Shown here in pieces: positions 6,249 to 7,894 of a stretch of DNA of 7,894 nucleotides. The notes beneath the pieces are model-generated. The model worked only from the letters and a program-made list of their open reading frames with translations, was not told the DNA's origin and did not search any database. Made by a program: the position numbers and the translations under genes. The first letter of the stretch is position 1, and each line of letters opens with the position of its first letter. Origin of the DNA: JAVBUZ01 sp031554725 (GTDB taxonomy: Bacteria > Bacillota > Clostridia > Lachnospirales > Lachnospiraceae); assembly GCA_031554725.1 (NCBI GenBank), contig JAVBUZ010000253.1:1-7894 (forward strand). Direction: 5' to 3'.

Positions 6249-6800
6249 ATGGCAAGAAAAGAAACAATTACGATGCAGGATATATTAGAAACAGCATTTC
6301 AGATGACTAGAGAGGAAGGCTTTGCGAATGTTACAGCTAGAAGGGTTGCAGCAAAAGCCGGTTGCTCCACACAGCCTATTTTTCGTATATATAAAAATAT
6401 GGAAGAGCTGTGGATTGCAGTTTATGAAAAGGCAATCGAATTTTTTCATGACTATTATGATTTATTTCCTCGTATGAGTGGAGTTCCTTTTGTAAACTTA
6501 GGCATGGCATACATAGCGTTTGCAAGAGAAGAAAGATACTTGTTTGAATTATTATTTTTGTCTTCCGTTGAATACAAAAAAAGCATGTATGAAATTTTAA
6601 ACGGTGAAAAAGGCAATGTTGTTTTTGAAGTAAATACCGCTTCAGCAGCGGGCTGTAAAAATACAAGTGAAATGTTTATGCGTATGTGGATTTTTATCCA
6701 TGGTATAGGTTGTATGAGTTTGACGGGTGATTATGATTTGACCGAGGCTCAGACCAAGCAGATGTTAGAAACATCATACCAAGCATTTGCAGGAGTGTAA
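6249..6800 (+). CDS. TetR/AcrR-family transcriptional regulator
   Basis: The 183-residue protein has an N-terminal TetR helix-turn-helix domain (about 7-55): an amphipathic helix with ILETAFQMTREEGF, then the DNA-reading part VTARRVAAKAGCSTQPIFRI (28-47), where the family usually has a Tyr-x-His/Tyr-Phe stretch and here has IFRIYKN. The C-terminal ligand and dimer domain contains MWIFIHGIGCMSLTG (146-160), which resembles the WHG-type (TetR_C_33) C-terminal domain. Such proteins are usually repressors released by a small ligand. GGAGTGA (6236-6242) supports the start. It follows the decarboxylase operon in the same direction with its own promoter and precedes the RpiR gene by 46 bp. Whether it controls the decarboxylase operon, itself or something distant cannot be told from the sequence. 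Confidence 0.9.
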   Translation: MARKETITMQDILETAFQMTREEGFANVTARRVAAKAGCSTQPIFRIYKNMEELWIAVYEKAIEFFHDYYDLFPRMSGVPFVNLGMAYIAFAREERYLFELLFLSSVEYKKSMYEILNGEKGNVVFEVNTASAAGCKNTSEMFMRMWIFIHGIGCMSLTGDYDLTEAQTKQMLETSYQAFAGV

Positions 6801-6846
6801 GTGTAGAAAAGAGTTGCAGATGTTTGAAAGGAATGTGGACATATAA

Positions 6847-7770
6847 ATGGAAAATAATAGTGATATTATATCAAGAATAAATGAAAAATTTACTTCTATG
6901 AGTAAAAGTCATAAAGCAATTGCTTCCTTTATTTCGGATCATTATGATCAAGCGGTTTTTATGACGGCGGCGAAATTGGGGGAGACACTAGGCGTTAGTG
7001 AATCTACAGTTGTTCGTTTTGCGTCGGGCTTAGGATATGAGGGTTATCCTGAGTTTCAAAAGAAACTAGAGGAATGGGTAAAGAACAAATTAAACTCCGT
7101 ACAAAAGATTGATGCGAAATATGGACATAGCTCACAGTCAGAAATTCTTACCTCGGTTCTTACAGCGGATGTTGAAAAAATTCAAGATACCATACAAAAT
7201 TTGGATCCACAGGCATTTGAAATGGCAGTTAATAGTATCTTAGAAGCTAAAAACATCTATATCATTGGACTTAGAAGCTGTGCACCCTTAGCAGAATTTC
7301 TTCACTTTTATTTGAACATGATAAGAGGAAATGTTTATTTGTTGAGTACAACAAGTGTAAGTGAAATGTTTGAGCAAATGATAAGAATTGATGAAAAGGA
7401 TGCTATAATTGGTATTAGTTTCCCAAGATATTCAATGAGAACCTTAAAAGCCATGGAATTTGCAAATGATAGAAATGCAAAAGTAATTACAATTACTGAT
7501 ACGGTGCATTCTCCTATGAACCTATATTCTTCTTGTAACTTATTGGCAAGAAGTGACATGGTTTCGATTGTAGACTCATTGGTGGCACCTTTAAGTGTAA
7601 TTAATGCGTTGGTAGTGGCATTGTGTTTAAAACGACCACAGGAAGTTAAAAAGAATCTGGAACTATTAGAAGAAACATGGAATAATTATCAAGTATATCT
7701 AAATGATGAAATAAATTTCATTGATGAAGAGCCGATGCTGAATTATTCCCTAAAAAGAGAAGAAAAGTAG
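6847..7770 (+). CDS. MurR/RpiR-family transcriptional regulator (HTH plus SIS domain)
   Basis: The 307-residue protein has the two-domain layout of the family. An N-terminal HTH_6 domain (about 5-80) includes the helix-turn-helix AAKLGETLGVSESTVVRFAS (41-60) followed by the characteristic GLGYEGYPEFQKKL (61-74). A sugar-isomerase (SIS) domain lies at about 125-260, with IYIIGLRSCAPLAEF (137-151) and IIGISFPRYSMRTLKA (187-202) forming the expected phosphosugar-binding loops. Members sense phosphorylated sugars or related metabolites and can repress or activate. The ligand cannot be assigned. The ribosome binding site is modest (AAAGGA at 6827-6832, 14 nt from the ATG). It probably shares the TetR promoter, and its stop codon lies 8 bp before the start of the flavoprotein gene, so these genes are likely cotranscribed. 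Confidence 0.93.
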   Translation: MENNSDIISRINEKFTSMSKSHKAIASFISDHYDQAVFMTAAKLGETLGVSESTVVRFASGLGYEGYPEFQKKLEEWVKNKLNSVQKIDAKYGHSSQSEILTSVLTADVEKIQDTIQNLDPQAFEMAVNSILEAKNIYIIGLRSCAPLAEFLHFYLNMIRGNVYLLSTTSVSEMFEQMIRIDEKDAIIGISFPRYSMRTLKAMEFANDRNAKVITITDTVHSPMNLYSSCNLLARSDMVSIVDSLVAPLSVINALVVALCLKRPQEVKKNLELLEETWNNYQVYLNDEINFIDEEPMLNYSLKREEK

Positions 7771-7778
7771 GATGCTTG

Positions 7779-7894
7779 ATGAGTAAAGTAATTATAATAG
7801 GCGGTGGTGCCGCGGGAATGATGGCGGCAATATCTGCCGCGGATTGTGGACACCAGACAGTGCTTATTGAAAAAAATGAAAAATTGGGAAAAAA
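7779..7894 (+). CDS. HI0933/BaiN-family FAD-dependent flavoprotein, N-terminal fragment
   Basis: Only the first 38 codons are inside the window; the gene continues past the right edge. The visible protein begins MSKVIIIGGGAAGMMAA, a Rossmann-type FAD-binding motif (GGGAAG at residues 8-13), and goes on to VLIEKNEKLGK (28-38), where Glu31 would bind the ribose of FAD. The EKNxKLGK continuation is typical of the HI0933/YhiN/BaiN family, often annotated as aminoacetone oxidase family or NAD(P)/FAD-dependent oxidoreductase; the true substrate of most members is unknown. GTAGGA (7767-7772) overlaps the RpiR stop codon and fits as the ribosome binding site, pointing to translational closeness with the regulator. 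Confidence 0.82.
   Translation, partial: MSKVIIIGGGAAGMMAAISAADCGHQTVLIEKNEKLGK

Overview
This is a low-GC, A/T-biased chromosomal window from what looks like an anaerobic Firmicute of the class Clostridia, most likely Lachnospiraceae. Three things suggest this: strong GGAGG-type ribosome binding sites, the set of genes (a D-Ala-D-Ala carboxypeptidase, an RpiR regulator and a BaiN/HI0933-type flavoprotein around a decarboxylase sodium pump), and the style of the proteins. The family assignment is from memory of similar loci, not from a search. All recognisable genes are on the + strand.

Layout: (1) positions 1-570 hold the 3' end of a D-alanyl-D-alanine carboxypeptidase gene, closed by a Rho-independent terminator. 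(2) An extended -10 promoter overlaps that terminator and starts an operon of five tightly spaced genes (742-6112): an MmdA/12S-type acyl-CoA carboxyltransferase, an OadG-type gamma subunit preceded by a lipoprotein domain, a biotin carrier protein, an OadB-type membrane carboxybiotin decarboxylase (Na+ pump), and an OadA/5S-type pyruvate/oxaloacetate carboxyltransferase. A strong terminator follows at about 6132-6163. (3) A consensus-like promoter at 6174-6202 drives a TetR-family regulator and, 46 bp downstream, an RpiR-family regulator. (4) The window ends inside the first 38 codons of a HI0933/BaiN-family flavoprotein gene.

How the genes work together: classical Na+-pumping biotin decarboxylases have one carboxyltransferase (OadA for oxaloacetate, or MmdA for methylmalonyl-CoA) plus the B, G and biotin subunits. 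Propionibacterium transcarboxylase has both carboxyltransferases (12S and 5S) plus the 1.3S biotin carrier, but no membrane pump. This operon has the complete parts list of both. The simplest reading is a membrane complex in which one biotin carrier can visit three sites: an acyl-CoA carboxyltransferase, a pyruvate/oxaloacetate carboxyltransferase and the Na+ pump. It could work as a transcarboxylase (acyl-CoA to keto acid) linked to the sodium gradient, as a decarboxylase with two substrates, or in reverse as a Na+-driven carboxylase. No biotin carboxylase is encoded in the window, so no ATP-dependent step is visible here. The 12S-like subunit departs from the usual active-site motifs, so its acyl-CoA substrate is uncertain. 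The gamma subunit carries an unusual extracytoplasmic lipoprotein domain. These are the most interesting points in the window.
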